Shown: one piece after another, positions 33,904 through 42,887 of the stretch
Layout: every line of letters begins with the position of its first letter
Numbering within the stretch: the first letter of the stretch is position 1
Source of the DNA: JBEIFW01 sp046081125
GTDB taxonomy: Bacteria > Actinomycetota > Acidimicrobiia > Acidimicrobiales > Ilumatobacteraceae
Direction of reading: 5' to 3'
Assembly (NCBI GenBank): GCA_046081125.1
Contig: JBJTVH010000057.1
Span: 1-64,000, forward strand
DNA length: 64,000 nt
Program-made: the position numbers and the translations under genes
Notes under the pieces: generated by a model
The model's database searches: none
Told to the model about the DNA's origin: nothing
Seen by the model: the letters and a program-made list of their open reading frames with translations, nothing else

Positions 33904-35828
33904 CACCCGATCACCCCACGCACGAGAACGAACCACAGCAGCAGCGCAACGGCGCCGAGGCCGACCGCAGCGGCGTACACCCGCACGAGGCCGGTCTGGC
34001 TGCGTCGGAACACCTGCCCGAGGGAGCGAACGCTACGACCGGTTCCGTTCACCGCTCCGTCGACGATCGTGCGATCGGCCCACGTCGCCGCCTCGAACGC
34101 CCGGCGGCCGGGTCCGCCCATGAAGGCCGCGATCGCACGGTCGTACCGCCACCCGTCGGCGAGAAGGGCGGGCTCGATCGGCTTGGCCTTCTTGCGCTGG
34201 TACACCAGCCAGCCACCGGCGACACCGGCGACCCCGGCCGCCGTGGCGATGCCGGCGAGGATCCACTTGATGTCCTTCGTCCCCTTCGCCAGGGTGCGTT
34301 CGGCCTCGCCGACGACCGGCTCGAGCCAGGACTTCAGGAACTCGGTGGAGTGGCTGAAGGGCAGGTTGAGCACGCCACCGACCGCAGCCAATCCGGCGAG
34401 GACCACCAAGGGCAGCAACATCACCCAGGGGGACTCGTGGGGGGTGCGGTGGTCGTCGTGGCCATGGTCGGCAGGCTGGCCATGGTCCGAGTGCCCGGCG
34501 CCTTCGTTCCATCGAGCCTCACCGAAGAACACCAGCACCACCTGCCGCGTCATGTAGTAGGCGGTGAGCAAGGCCGTGACGAGGCCGAGCGCCCACAGCA
34601 CCGGGCTCTTGTCGTAGGCGTAGAGCAGGATCTCGTCTTTCGACCAGAAGCCGGAGAACGGCGGCACACCGGCGATCGCCAGCCAGCCGATGATGAACGT
34701 CGCCGCCGTCACCGGGAGGAACTTCCGCAACGCCCCCATGCGGCGCATGTCCTGCTCTTCGTGCATGCCGTGGATCACCGAGCCCGAACCGAGGAACATG
34801 AGCGCCTTGAAGAACGCATGGGTGACCATGTGGAAGATGGCGGCCACGTAGGCGCCCGAGCCGACCGCCAGGAACATGTAGCCGAGCTGGCTCACGGTCG
34901 AGTAGGCGAGGACCTTCTTGATGTCGTTCTGGGCCACGGCGATCGTCGCCGCGAAGAGCGCGGTGGCGACCCCGACGATGGCGATCACCGTGCCGGCGTC
35001 GCTCGCCGACAGCAGCGGACCACAACGGGTCATCAGGTACACGCCGGCGGTCACCATGGTGGCGGCGTGGATCAGCGCAGAGACCGGCGTCGGACCTTCC
35101 ATCGCGTCCGGGAGCCACACGTAGAGCGGCAATTGGGCCGACTTGCCGCAGGCACCCACGAACAGCAGCAGTGCGATCGCCGTGGCCGTCGTGGACGACA
35201 GGTCGCCGGCGGCCTCGTTCAGCCGGGCGTAGTCGAGCGAGCCGACGTACTGGAACGACAGGAACATTGCCAGCATGAAGCCCCAGTCACCGATGCGGTT
35301 GGTGACGAACGCTTTCTTTCCGGCTGTCGCAGCAGATGCCCGCGTGTGGAAGAACGAGATCAGGAAGTACGAGCAGGCGCCCACGCCCTCCCAACCGAGG
35401 AACGTGACGAGCATGTTGTCGCCCAGCACGAGCATCAGCATCGAGAACACGAACAGGTTCAGGTAGAGGAAGAACTTCGGGAACTTCGGATCGCCGTGCA
35501 TGTACCCGATGGCGAACAGGTGGATGAGCGAGGCGATGCCGGTGACGAACAGCGCCATCGTGATCGACAGCGGGTCGGCGAGCAGCGCGAGGTCCACCGA
35601 GAGCGATCCCGACGGCACCCAGGAAAAGAGGGTGACAACGTGCGAGCGCTCCTCGGCCTGCTCCCCGAGCAGCGAGAAGAACACCCCGGCGGTCACCGCA
35701 AACGCAGCAGCGACCATCGCCGTTGCGAGCCACCCCGCCAGCGGCTCGCCGAGTCGGCGGCCGAAGACGAGCAGGACCAGGAAACCCGCAAGTGGCAGGG
35801 CTGGGATCAGCCAGACGAGATCGAGCAC
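33903..35828 (-). CDS. nuoL: NADH-quinone oxidoreductase subunit L
   Basis: A 641-residue antiporter-like subunit with about 16 helices and the long lateral helix at the C-terminus. YVWLPDAMEGPTPVSALIHAATMVTAGVYLMTR is the family hallmark. A His/Asp-rich loop (GHSDHGQPADHGHDDHRTPHE) lies in the C-terminal half between helices and is not part of the conserved core. It follows nuoK by 7 bp. Confidence 0.92.
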   Translation of the reverse strand: MLDLVWLIPALPLAGFLVLLVFGRRLGEPLAGWLATAMVAAAFAVTAGVFFSLLGEQAEERSHVVTLFSWVPSGSLSVDLALLADPLSITMALFVTGIASLIHLFAIGYMHGDPKFPKFFLYLNLFVFSMLMLVLGDNMLVTFLGWEGVGACSYFLISFFHTRASAATAGKKAFVTNRIGDWGFMLAMFLSFQYVGSLDYARLNEAAGDLSSTTATAIALLLFVGACGKSAQLPLYVWLPDAMEGPTPVSALIHAATMVTAGVYLMTRCGPLLSASDAGTVIAIVGVATALFAATIAVAQNDIKKVLAYSTVSQLGYMFLAVGSGAYVAAIFHMVTHAFFKALMFLGSGSVIHGMHEEQDMRRMGALRKFLPVTAATFIIGWLAIAGVPPFSGFWSKDEILLYAYDKSPVLWALGLVTALLTAYYMTRQVVLVFFGEARWNEGAGHSDHGQPADHGHDDHRTPHESPWVMLLPLVVLAGLAAVGGVLNLPFSHSTEFLKSWLEPVVGEAERTLAKGTKDIKWILAGIATAAGVAGVAGGWLVYQRKKAKPIEPALLADGWRYDRAIAAFMGGPGRRAFEAATWADRTIVDGAVNGTGRSVRSLGQVFRRSQTGLVRVYAAAVGLGAVALLLWFVLVRGVIG

Positions 35829-35835
35829 AACTACC

Positions 35836-36156
35836 TCACCCTCGCAGGTAGGCCAGGTCGTCGGCGGTGGTGCCCGGCCGCCGGCGCAAGATGGCGACCA
35901 CGATGCCGAGGCCGACCACCACCTCCGCTGCCGCGACGACCAGCACGAAGAACACGATGGTCTGGCCGTTGATGTCGTTGAGCGCCTTCGAGATGGCGAC
36001 GAAGGTGACGTTGACGGCGTTGAGCATCAACTCGACGCACATGAACATGATCAGCGGGTTGCGCCGCACGAGCACGCCTACGGTGCCGATCGTGAACAGC
36101 ACCGCTGCCAGCACCAGGTACCAGGTGGGCGTCGGCGCTAGGGAAAAGGCGGTCAT
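35836..36156 (-). CDS. nuoK: NADH-quinone oxidoreductase subunit K
   Basis: A 106-residue, three-helix subunit. The conserved membrane glutamates appear in FMCVELMLNAVNVTFVA and VVAAAEVVVGLGIVVAI. Length and hydropathy match the family. It overlaps nuoJ by ATGA. Confidence 0.92.
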   Translation of the reverse strand: MTAFSLAPTPTWYLVLAAVLFTIGTVGVLVRRNPLIMFMCVELMLNAVNVTFVAISKALNDINGQTIVFFVLVVAAAEVVVGLGIVVAILRRRPGTTADDLAYLRG

Positions 36157-36716
36157 GCCGCGGCCTCGGCGTCGTCGGGAAGGGGAAGTTGCTTCGGGGG
36201 GCGACGGGCCAGGAGCACCGTGCCGAGGACGGCGATGACGAGGAGCACCGACGTGAGTTGGAAGGCGAGCACGTAATCGGAGAACACCGATCGGGCGAGC
36301 GCCCGGATGTTGGCCTCGCCGACGAGCGCCTGCTTGCGCGGGTCACTCGTGCCCTGGCCGGTGATGTTGCGGCCTCGGGCGGCGAACAACGCCACGAGCG
36401 CGAGTCCGAGCATCCCAGCCCCGACGATCGCCGCGAACGGGCGCTGCACCTTGACCCGCTCGGTGCGGACGTCCTCGGCCTTGTCGACGCCGAGGAGCAT
36501 GAGCACGAAGAGGAACAACACCACGATGGCCCCGGCGTACACGATCACCTGGACCGCAGCGAGGAAGTGGGCGTCGAGCGACACGAAGAGCACCGCGACC
36601 CCGAACAGGCACATGACCATCGAGAGTGCGGCGTGCACCGGGTTCGCCCGCAGCACCACGCCGAGGGCACCCACGATCACGATCGCAGCGGAGATGAAGA
36701 AGACGACGGCTTGCAT
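36153..36716 (-). CDS. nuoJ: NADH-quinone oxidoreductase subunit J
   Basis: A 187-residue membrane subunit of about five helices: VVFFISAAIVIVGALGVVLRANPVHAALSMV and QVIVYAGAIVVLFLFVLMLLG (with the YAGAI motif) are typical. The start is ATG 36716, overlapping the nuoI stop; the longer frame upstream is an out-of-frame reading of nuoI. Confidence 0.92.
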   Translation of the reverse strand: MQAVVFFISAAIVIVGALGVVLRANPVHAALSMVMCLFGVAVLFVSLDAHFLAAVQVIVYAGAIVVLFLFVLMLLGVDKAEDVRTERVKVQRPFAAIVGAGMLGLALVALFAARGRNITGQGTSDPRKQALVGEANIRALARSVFSDYVLAFQLTSVLLVIAVLGTVLLARRPPKQLPLPDDAEAAA

Positions 36717-37399
36717 CAGTGGTGACCAGCGGCAGGGCCGGCAGGTGGAACGGCCGGAGCGGCGGCCGACTCTACGGCCTGGCCCGGTTCGGCCGCACGA
36801 ACGCCGTAGCCGAGCTCGCCGGACCAGCCGACCACGCCGGTGAATGCCGCCGATCCCCCGGGCGCCGTTGCGCGCATCCAGCCCGAGGTGGCAGCGTCGT
36901 CCCCCGGCCGCCAGTCCTCCCAGGGCAGCTGGCGCGGCTTGCCGTCCTCGCCGACGAGCAGTTCGGCCTTGGTGTAGATCGCATCGCGCCGGTTGGTGAA
37001 GGAGAACTCGAACAGCTTCGACTCGGTGATCGCCTCGGTCGGGCAGGCCTCTACGCACAGGTCGCAGTGGATGCAGCGCAGGAAGTTGATCTCGTAGACG
37101 TAGCCGTACCGTTCACCCGGCGACACCGGCTCGTCGACGGGATTGTCCGCGCCTCGGACGTAGATGCAGCGGGCGGGGCACACACCGGCACACAGTTCGC
37201 AGCCGATGCACTTCTCCATGCCGTCCTCGTACCGGTTCAGCACGTGGCGGCCATGCAGCCGTTCGGGTTTGGCGATCTTCTGATCGGTCGAGTCGCCCTT
37301 GCCGGCCTTGGACTCGTACCCGCCGGAGTACTCCGTGGTCACCTTGTGCTTGCGGCCCCACTGCCGCAAGGTGACTGCGAACCCACCGAGGTAGCCCAT
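36716..37399 (-). CDS. nuoI: NADH-quinone oxidoreductase subunit I
   Basis: A 227-residue peripheral subunit with two [4Fe-4S] clusters: CIGCELCAGVCP and CIHCDLCVEACP, carrying electrons from NuoG toward NuoB. An Ala/Pro-rich tail of about 50 residues extends past the conserved core, longer than in E. coli. It overlaps nuoH by one base. Confidence 0.92.
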   Translation of the reverse strand: MGYLGGFAVTLRQWGRKHKVTTEYSGGYESKAGKGDSTDQKIAKPERLHGRHVLNRYEDGMEKCIGCELCAGVCPARCIYVRGADNPVDEPVSPGERYGYVYEINFLRCIHCDLCVEACPTEAITESKLFEFSFTNRRDAIYTKAELLVGEDGKPRQLPWEDWRPGDDAATSGWMRATAPGGSAAFTGVVGWSGELGYGVRAAEPGQAVESAAAPAVPPAGPAAGHH

Positions 37400-38601
37400 C
37401 AGTAGGCGCTCCCTTCCAGCTCACGCCGCCGTGCAGCGACACGTGTTGCCGACACGAACAGCCCGCCGGCGGCCGCAAGGACCACCACGACGATGGGGAC
37501 CACCACCGCCCAGTTCCAGCCCTCGTCGTTGGTGAGGCGGAACGTGGCGATCACCAGCAGCCATCCGAACGACACCGGGATCAGGAGCTTCCACCCCAGG
37601 TCCATCAGCTGGTCGTACCGGAGCCGGGGGAGGGTGGCCCGGAACCACACCTGCGCGAACAGGAACACGAAGAGCTTCAGGAAGAACCAGAAGACGCCCT
37701 CGAGGGCGTTGGGGAAGCCGGGGATGTCGAACAGCGGCTGCGGACCGCCGAGGAACAGCGTCACGACGATCGCCGACATGGTCACCGTGTTCATGAACTC
37801 CGCCAGGAAGAACAGGGCGAACCGGATCGAGCTGTACTCGGTGTGGAAGCCACCGACGAGCTCCTGCTCGGCCTCGACGAGGTCGAACGGAGGTCGGTTG
37901 AGCTCAGCGGTGGAGGCGATCAGGAAGATCACGAACGGCACGAACCCGGTGGCGACCAGGTTCCAGTTCCGCAACCCGCCCTGCGCATCGACGATCCCGT
38001 TGGTGGACAGAGTCCCCGCCACGAGCACGATCGTGGCCACCGACAGCCCCATCGCCGCTTCGTAGCTGACCATCTGGGCCGACGCCCGGACCGAGCCGAG
38101 CAGCGGGTACTTGGAACCGCTCGACCAGCCGGCGAGCATCACCCCGTACACGGCCACGGAGCTCATGGCGAGCACGAACAGGATGCCGACCGGGGGATCC
38201 GCCAACTGCAAGAGGGTGTCCTGGCCGAACAGCGAGACCACGCCGCGATCGGCGCCGCTGAAATCGCCGCCGATCGGGATGACGCAGAACACCAAGAACG
38301 CGGGCACCAGCGAGAGGTACGGAGCCAGCTTGAACACGAACCGGTCGGCTCGCTCGGGCAGGAGATCCTCTTTGAAGAACAGCTTGATGCCGTCGGCGAG
38401 CGTCTGCAGGATGCCGAACGGGCCCGCTTTGTTGGGGCCGATGCGGTTCTGCATGCGCGCGATCACCTTGCGCTCGAACCACACCATGAACAGCACCGAG
38501 ACCATCAAGAACGCGAAGGCGACGACGACCTTCACGAGGACGACCGCCACGGCGACCAGGTCCACGTCGACGAGAAGCGGATCTGCGGCGAGGAGGTTCA
38601 C
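37399..38601 (-). CDS. nuoH: NADH-quinone oxidoreductase subunit H
   Basis: A 400-residue membrane subunit that forms the quinone chamber. ERKVIARMQNRIGPNKAG and the acidic loop ELNRPPFDLVEAEQELVGG are both intact, as is WFRATLPRLRYDQLM. It overlaps nuoG by ATGA. Confidence 0.93.
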   Translation of the reverse strand: MNLLAADPLLVDVDLVAVAVVLVKVVVAFAFLMVSVLFMVWFERKVIARMQNRIGPNKAGPFGILQTLADGIKLFFKEDLLPERADRFVFKLAPYLSLVPAFLVFCVIPIGGDFSGADRGVVSLFGQDTLLQLADPPVGILFVLAMSSVAVYGVMLAGWSSGSKYPLLGSVRASAQMVSYEAAMGLSVATIVLVAGTLSTNGIVDAQGGLRNWNLVATGFVPFVIFLIASTAELNRPPFDLVEAEQELVGGFHTEYSSIRFALFFLAEFMNTVTMSAIVVTLFLGGPQPLFDIPGFPNALEGVFWFFLKLFVFLFAQVWFRATLPRLRYDQLMDLGWKLLIPVSFGWLLVIATFRLTNDEGWNWAVVVPIVVVVLAAAGGLFVSATRVAARRRELEGSAY

Positions 38602-40940
38602 GGCAGCGACTCCACTCGAACGTCGGTGACCACGGCGCTGTGGTCGATCAGGTCACCGGCGGAGACGTCCGGTTGGTTCGCCGGGATCCAGGCGATGCCT
38701 CGGGGCACGCCGGCATCGGGTACCAGCGGGAGCGCCAGCGCCCCACGGGCACTCGCCACCCGGACCGTCGCCGGGAACCGTTCGGCATCGAGTGGGTGGA
38801 GGTGCACGCTCGCACCGGCGGCGATCCCGGCAAGGTCGGGGCTCTTGGCGACGGCGATCCCGGCGTCGTACAGCTTGCGGCTCACGACGAGGCGGAACTC
38901 GTAGCCACCCTGTGTGGGCACGGCCGGCGCCTCGTGTGCCGCTGCGGTGGCGGCCTCGCTCGTCAGGAGCAGCCCGTCGCGACTGGCCTTCAGCGATGCG
39001 GGCGTGATCCCGGCGAAGGCCGGGACCGCGTCGGCGAGTGCGGCGGTCACGTCGTCGGTCGACTCGAATCCGAGGTCGGCGCCGAGACGCGCCGCCAGTT
39101 CGACGGCGATCACCCAGTCGGGCCGAGACTGACCCACCGGCGTCACCTTCTGGGCGAGCGTCGACACCCGGCCCTCGAGGTTCGTCGTCGTGCCCGCCTT
39201 CTCGGCGAACGCCGCCGCCGGCAACAGCACGTCGGCCTGCCGAGACGAGTCGGTGACGAACGTGTCGACCGCAACGATGCGGCGAGCGCCGGCGAGCGCC
39301 CGGCGGGCGAGGTCACGATCGGGGTGGTCGGCGATGGGGTCGGCCCCGAGGAGCACCAGACACCCGACCGTGCCGGCCGCCGCCGCTTCGAGGATCGCGG
39401 TGGCATCGAGGCCGCCGTCGGCCGGCGTGAGACCGGCGTGCAAGGCACCGAGGACGTTGCCCCGGCGCAAGGCCGGCAGGAAGGTCGCATCGGGAAGCGC
39501 TGCACGGACTGCTGCGATCGCGGCCACGGTGGCCGAGTCGGATTCCGCCAGATTGTGGCGGCCCACGACCACGACGACCGGACCCTTGGCCAGCTGCCCC
39601 GCTTCCTCGGCCAGCGCCTTGCGCACGGCGGCCGACAGTTCGCCGGGTCGCGACCGCACCGACCGGTAGGCGTAGGGCGTGAGGCCCGTGTCCACGGGCG
39701 AGATCTCGAGGATGCGGCTGCAGCGCTTCTCCGCCGAGTCGCGAACACGCAGGTAGGCGACCGGCAGTTCTTCTTTGAGGTCCGGTCCGATCAGGAGGAT
39801 CGTCGTCGCCGCAGCGGCCTCGTCGAGCGTGGCTCGCGGCAGACCGAGCACCACGGCGGCGGGGAGCCCGTCGCCGAGTTGAGCGTCACGGTGCGGCGTC
39901 CCCAGCACCTCCGACGCCAGCTTCGCCCAGGCGTAGGCATCCTCGTTGGTGCCGCGAGCGCCGCCGAGCACGGCGATCGGCACGGCAACGTCGCCGGCCG
40001 TGCGCAACGCCGTGGCGGCGGCATCGAGCGCCGCGGCCCAGGTCGTCTCGGTCAGTTCGTCACCCGAGCGAACGAGCGGCATCCGGACGCGCTCGGAGGA
40101 GTTGACCGCCTCGAACGCGAAGCGTCCCTTGTCGCAGAGCCAGCCCCAGTTGACGGGATCGCTGTCCACGCCCTGGTACCGGAGGAGTTCGTTGCGGCTC
40201 GACTGCACCACGACCCGGCACCCGACCGAGCACGTCGTACAGGTCGACTCGGTCTGGTCGAGATCCCAGGGACGGGCCTTGAACCGATAGGGCTTGGCCG
40301 TCAGTGCGCCGACAGGGCAGATCTGGACGGTGTTGCCCGAGAAGTACGAACTGAACGGCTCGTCGGGGAAGGTGAGCACCTGGGTGGTGTTGCCCCGATG
40401 GGTGAAGTGGATCAACGGGTCGCCTGCGACCTCTTTGGCAAACCGAGTGCAACGGTCGCACAGGATGCAGCGCTCACGGTCCAGCAGGACGAGGTCGCTG
40501 ATCGGGATCGGCTTTTCGTAGTGCCGCTTCTCCTCCACGTACCGGCTCTCGCCGGGCCCGTGGGAGAAGGCCTGATCCTGCAGGGGGCATTCGCCTCCCT
40601 TGTCGCAGACCGGGCAGTCGAGCGGGTGGTTCGCCAGGAGGAACTCGAGGACACCCTCCTGGGCCTTCTTCACCGAGGGGGTGTCGGTCCGCACCACCTG
40701 GCCCTCGGACACCGGGGTCATGCACGACACGACCATCATCGGGCCGCGCGGGCCTTCGACCTCCACGAGGCACTGCCGGCACATGCCGACCGGCGTCATG
40801 CGCGGGTGGTAGCAGAACCGCGGCACGTACGTGCCGGCGTCCTCGCAGGCATCGATGACGAGTTGGCCCGGGGCCGCCTCGTGCGTGCGCCCGTCGACGG
40901 AGATCGAAACCGTCGTCTTCGGCGGCGCAGTGTCAGACAT
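38598..40940 (-). CDS. nuoG: NADH-quinone oxidoreductase subunit G
   Basis: A 780-residue iron-sulfur subunit. Ligands are Cys43, 54, 57, 73 for [2Fe-2S] N1b; His105-x3-Cys109-x2-Cys112-x5-Cys118 for N5; CILCDRC...CPVGAL for N4; and CTTCSVGC for the additional cluster of many bacteria. A molybdopterin-oxidoreductase-like domain fills the C-terminal two thirds. It overlaps nuoF by 8 bp. Confidence 0.92.
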   Translation of the reverse strand: MSDTAPPKTTVSISVDGRTHEAAPGQLVIDACEDAGTYVPRFCYHPRMTPVGMCRQCLVEVEGPRGPMMVVSCMTPVSEGQVVRTDTPSVKKAQEGVLEFLLANHPLDCPVCDKGGECPLQDQAFSHGPGESRYVEEKRHYEKPIPISDLVLLDRERCILCDRCTRFAKEVAGDPLIHFTHRGNTTQVLTFPDEPFSSYFSGNTVQICPVGALTAKPYRFKARPWDLDQTESTCTTCSVGCRVVVQSSRNELLRYQGVDSDPVNWGWLCDKGRFAFEAVNSSERVRMPLVRSGDELTETTWAAALDAAATALRTAGDVAVPIAVLGGARGTNEDAYAWAKLASEVLGTPHRDAQLGDGLPAAVVLGLPRATLDEAAAATTILLIGPDLKEELPVAYLRVRDSAEKRCSRILEISPVDTGLTPYAYRSVRSRPGELSAAVRKALAEEAGQLAKGPVVVVVGRHNLAESDSATVAAIAAVRAALPDATFLPALRRGNVLGALHAGLTPADGGLDATAILEAAAAGTVGCLVLLGADPIADHPDRDLARRALAGARRIVAVDTFVTDSSRQADVLLPAAAFAEKAGTTTNLEGRVSTLAQKVTPVGQSRPDWVIAVELAARLGADLGFESTDDVTAALADAVPAFAGITPASLKASRDGLLLTSEAATAAAHEAPAVPTQGGYEFRLVVSRKLYDAGIAVAKSPDLAGIAAGASVHLHPLDAERFPATVRVASARGALALPLVPDAGVPRGIAWIPANQPDVSAGDLIDHSAVVTDVRVESLP

Positions 40941-42303
40941 GGGCGGTGCTCTTGGTGTCGACGCCGTCGATGGGACGGCCGTGGGCGATGTAGTGCTCGA
41001 ACTCGGGCCGGAACCGCCGGAGGGCCGAGGCGATCGGTGAGACGGCGGATGGCCCGAGCGGGCAGATCGTGGTCTGGCGGGGCGGCCAGGCGATCCCGGG
41101 GCTGATGTTGTCGCTCACGTCGAGCAGGAGATCGAGATCCTCCGGGCGACCATGCCCGTCCACGATCCGCTTCATGATGCGCTCGAGCCAGGTGGTGCCT
41201 TCCCGGCAGGGAGTGCACTTGCCGCACGACTCCCGGGCGAAGAACCGCACCACCCGCCACGCCGCCCGGACCATGTCCGTTCGGTCGTCCATCACCACGA
41301 TCGCCCCGGAACCGAGCATGGACCCGGACCGATCGACGGTGGGCTTGTCGAGCGGCAGGTCGAGGTGCTCGTCGAAGAACCACATCGCCGAGGCGCCGCC
41401 GGGGATGAAGGCCTTCACCTTGCGACCGTTGCGTATCCCTCCGCAGTACTCGGGCGCTTCGAACAGCATCCGGAACGTCGTCACTCCGTTGGGGACCTCG
41501 AACACGCCCGGGCGGTCGACGTGGCCCGACACGGCGAACATGCGCATGCCAGTCGACGTCGGGGCGCCGATCGCCTTGAACGATTCGCCACCCTCGTTCA
41601 CGATCCACGGGAGGTTCGACAACGTCTCGACGTTGTTGACGATCGTCGGCTGCATGTAGACGCCCTTGACCGCCGGGAAGAAGGGCGGCTTCAGCCGAGG
41701 CATGCCTCGGTTGCCTTCGAGCGACTCGATGAGCGCCGTCTCCTCGCCGACGATGTACGCCCCGGCGCCCCAGGTGAGGGTGATGTCGACGCTGAAGTCC
41801 GTGCCGGCGATGTTCCGACCCACCCAGCCGTTCGCATAGGCCTCGTTGAGCGCCTGGGCCAGGCGCTCCTGAGCCAACGCCATCTCACCACGCACGTAGA
41901 GGAACGCCTGAGCCGCCTTGATCGCGTAGCAAGCGAGGACGATGCCCTCGATCAGCTGGTGCGGGTCGAGTTCCATCAGCAGGCGGTCCTTGTAGGTGCC
42001 CGGCTCGGACTCGTCGCCGTTGATCACCAAGTACCGCGGGAACACGTTCGGCGGCAGGAACGTCCACTTGGTGCCGGCCGGGAACCCGGCGCCCCCGCGA
42101 CCCTGGATCTCGGCGGCCTTGACCTGGTTCACCAGATCTTCGGGGGTCATGGTGGTGAGCGCCGTCCGCAGGGCGGTGTACCCGCCGGTGCGGACGTACC
42201 CGTCGTAGGTGTAGCCGTCGGCCTCGTCGAAGCGGGTCGTGATCAGCTTCGGTCCGGTGGGGACCAACCCCGGGACGTGGTAGCTCGGCGGGGTCTCGGT
42301 CAT
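40933..42303 (-). CDS. nuoF: NADH-quinone oxidoreductase subunit F
   Basis: A 456-residue flavoprotein that oxidises NADH. EIQGRGGAGFPAGTKW binds FMN, GAGAYIVGEETALIESLEG the NADH site, ESCGKCTPCREGT plus the Cys in TTICPLGPSA bind [4Fe-4S] N3. The start is ATG 42303, overlapping the nuoE stop; the frame extends 15 codons upstream into nuoE without homology. Confidence 0.93.
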   Translation of the reverse strand: MTETPPSYHVPGLVPTGPKLITTRFDEADGYTYDGYVRTGGYTALRTALTTMTPEDLVNQVKAAEIQGRGGAGFPAGTKWTFLPPNVFPRYLVINGDESEPGTYKDRLLMELDPHQLIEGIVLACYAIKAAQAFLYVRGEMALAQERLAQALNEAYANGWVGRNIAGTDFSVDITLTWGAGAYIVGEETALIESLEGNRGMPRLKPPFFPAVKGVYMQPTIVNNVETLSNLPWIVNEGGESFKAIGAPTSTGMRMFAVSGHVDRPGVFEVPNGVTTFRMLFEAPEYCGGIRNGRKVKAFIPGGASAMWFFDEHLDLPLDKPTVDRSGSMLGSGAIVVMDDRTDMVRAAWRVVRFFARESCGKCTPCREGTTWLERIMKRIVDGHGRPEDLDLLLDVSDNISPGIAWPPRQTTICPLGPSAVSPIASALRRFRPEFEHYIAHGRPIDGVDTKSTAHV

Positions 42304-42887
42304 CGTGCGTCCACCTGTGCCTGTGCCTGCGTGCCGGTATCGGCCCAACGCTCGGTGGTGCGCTGGCGCACCCGGGCCAGGACACCGTGCGGCGGTATCT
42401 CGGCGTCGAGCCGCCCGCTGCGAAGATCATCGAGCAACCGGTCGGCGTCGGCCTCGGTCACGCGGTAGCGGTAGCGGTAGTTCACCTGCAGCGCGGGCGC
42501 CTCGGTGCACGCGGCGATGCACTCGACGTCTTCGAGCGTCACCAGCCCGTCCGCCGTGGTCTGGCCGGCGTGGATGCCGAGCCGATGCTCGAGGTGCTCG
42601 AGCAGCTCCCAGCCGCCGAGCAGCTGGCAGGAGATGTTGGTGCACACGTTGACGCAGTACTTGCCGACGGGCTCGAACTTGAACATCTCGTAGAAGCTGG
42701 CCGTGCCGAAGACCTCGGCCGGGGTCACCTCGACGAGCTCGGCGATGTGCTCCATCGCGGACTCGCTGACGTGACCGTCCTGCTCCTGAGCCAGGTGGAG
42801 CAGCGGGATGAGCGCCGACTTCGGACGCGGGAACCGTCCGATGATCTCCTTGGCCGTGGCGACGTTGGCGTCGCTGAGGCGGGCCAT
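42300..42887 (-). CDS. nuoE: NADH-quinone oxidoreductase subunit E
   Basis: A 195-residue thioredoxin-fold subunit with [2Fe-2S] N1a ligands C-x4-C (VCTNISC) and C-x3-C (ECIAAC). FGTASFYEMFKF is a family marker. The C-terminal 35 residues are extra. The start at ATG 42887 overlaps nuoD (ATGA). Confidence 0.92.
   Translation of the reverse strand: MARLSDANVATAKEIIGRFPRPKSALIPLLHLAQEQDGHVSESAMEHIAELVEVTPAEVFGTASFYEMFKFEPVGKYCVNVCTNISCQLLGGWELLEHLEHRLGIHAGQTTADGLVTLEDVECIAACTEAPALQVNYRYRYRVTEADADRLLDDLRSGRLDAEIPPHGVLARVRQRTTERWADTGTQAQAQVDAR

Noticed and set aside
34350..35972. 540-codon plus-strand frame opposite nuoL and nuoK
   Set aside because: Antisense shadow of two confidently identified subunits.
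38640..41105. 821-codon open frame on the plus strand
   Set aside because: It lies antisense to nuoG, is rich in Arg/His/Gly/Asp in a way typical of GC-rich antisense frames, and shows no domain.
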